A stretch of 48,769 nucleotides of DNA from NCBI GenBank assembly GCA_004554775.1, contig SFKI01000013.1:1-48769 (forward strand), given 5' to 3'. The number at the start of each line of letters is the position of its first letter. Positions within the stretch are counted from its first letter, which is position 1. Shown here in pieces: positions 48,512 through 48,769 of the stretch. The notes below the pieces were generated by a model, which ran no database searches, had not been told where the DNA came from, and saw nothing but the letters and a program-made list of their open reading frames with translations. A program made the translations under genes and the position numbers. This DNA is from Subdoligranulum variabile. GTDB lineage: Bacteria > Bacillota > Clostridia > Oscillospirales > Ruminococcaceae.

Positions 48512-48769
48512 AATAAGGCAACGGCAGTACCGGAAGGTACAGCAGCCCAACATATTTATTATAGCACCACGAGCATGCACTTATCAATCCTTAATATGCA
48601 CAAATATTTCACGTAAGGATTGTTTGCTCTGCGAATAGACGAAACGCCAGGGCTATGCTATAGTATAGTTACAGAAAGAAAACAGCCGGAGATAAGGAGA
48701 TAAGAACTCCAAGCGAAGCCACTTTCTTAAAGCACTTCCCAACAAAGACCGATCGTGAACAGACCGCCA
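48512..48769. other. Right-end intergenic stretch, partial leader
   Basis: No gene is seen. CAATCCTTA (48585-48593) and TAAGGATTG (48614-48622) form an inverted repeat with a 20-bp spacer. TATAGT (48659-48664) is a possible -10 box without a clear -35 box. The following A/G-rich stretch (GGAGATAAGGAGATAAGA) could be the leader of a gene or RNA beyond the window edge. Confidence 0.35.

Noticed and set aside
48585..48664. Small RNA gene at the right edge
   Set aside because: An inverted repeat and a -10-like box are present, but no -35 box and no terminator lie inside the window.

Overview
The window looks like chromosomal DNA of a GC-rich anaerobic gut Firmicute of the Oscillospiraceae/Ruminococcaceae type (Faecalibacterium, Gemmiger or Subdoligranulum relatives). 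This is inferred from the gene set (pyruvate formate-lyase and its activase, fused FeoA-FeoB, an AGCS sodium symporter, ECF sigma modules, a DUF6110/P-type ATPase pair), from strong GGAGG ribosome sites, from TTGACA/TATAAT promoters, and from many palindromic intergenic repeats. No rRNA or tRNA gene and no CRISPR array was seen.

Layout. 1-1330: an AT-rich patch with a DNA methyltransferase and an excisionase-like DNA-binding protein, probably the edge of a mobile island. 1337-7237: housekeeping and envelope genes (RlmD-type rRNA methyltransferase, flavoprotein, lipoprotein, PAP2 phosphatase, an orphan Wzy-like membrane protein, a DUF4830-like protein, a GDPD phosphodiesterase). 7409-14403: a two-component system, a small membrane protein and a MacAB-like efflux system whose adaptor gene is frameshifted. 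14682-17306 (minus): an ECF sigma factor, its zinc-type anti-sigma factor and two membrane proteins in one operon. 17400-22432: exonuclease III, then MATE and FeoAB genes divergent from one symmetrical promoter region, plus a 52-residue Cys-rich FeoB partner. 22472-24964: two tandem paralogous lipoproteins. 25197-28093: an AGCS symporter, a second ECF sigma factor and its probable membrane regulator.

28378-39468: a PPK2 polyphosphate kinase leads a run of nine glycosyltransferases (five GT2 family, three GT4-like, one other GT-B-like), apparently for a surface polysaccharide. No flippase, polymerase or initiating transferase lies among them; the only Wzy-like candidate is at 4497-5759. 39573-44735 (minus): a probable structured non-coding RNA with its own promoter and terminator, then pflA, pflB and eno. 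45087-46079: an HD-GYP domain fused to an AraC-type DNA-binding domain. 46208-48399: a DUF6110 protein and a heavy-metal P-type ATPase broken by two frameshifts and an internal deletion.

The two points most worth following are (i) the unassigned RNA of about 184 nt at 39573-39756, with predicted long-range helices and possible pseudoknots, and (ii) an 18-bp dyad, GGTTAG-N6-CTAACC, that occurs at the start-site region of that RNA, at the start-site region of eno, and across the -10 box of the HD-GYP/AraC gene. Together these suggest a small local regulon. All functional statements come from reading motifs; no database search was run.
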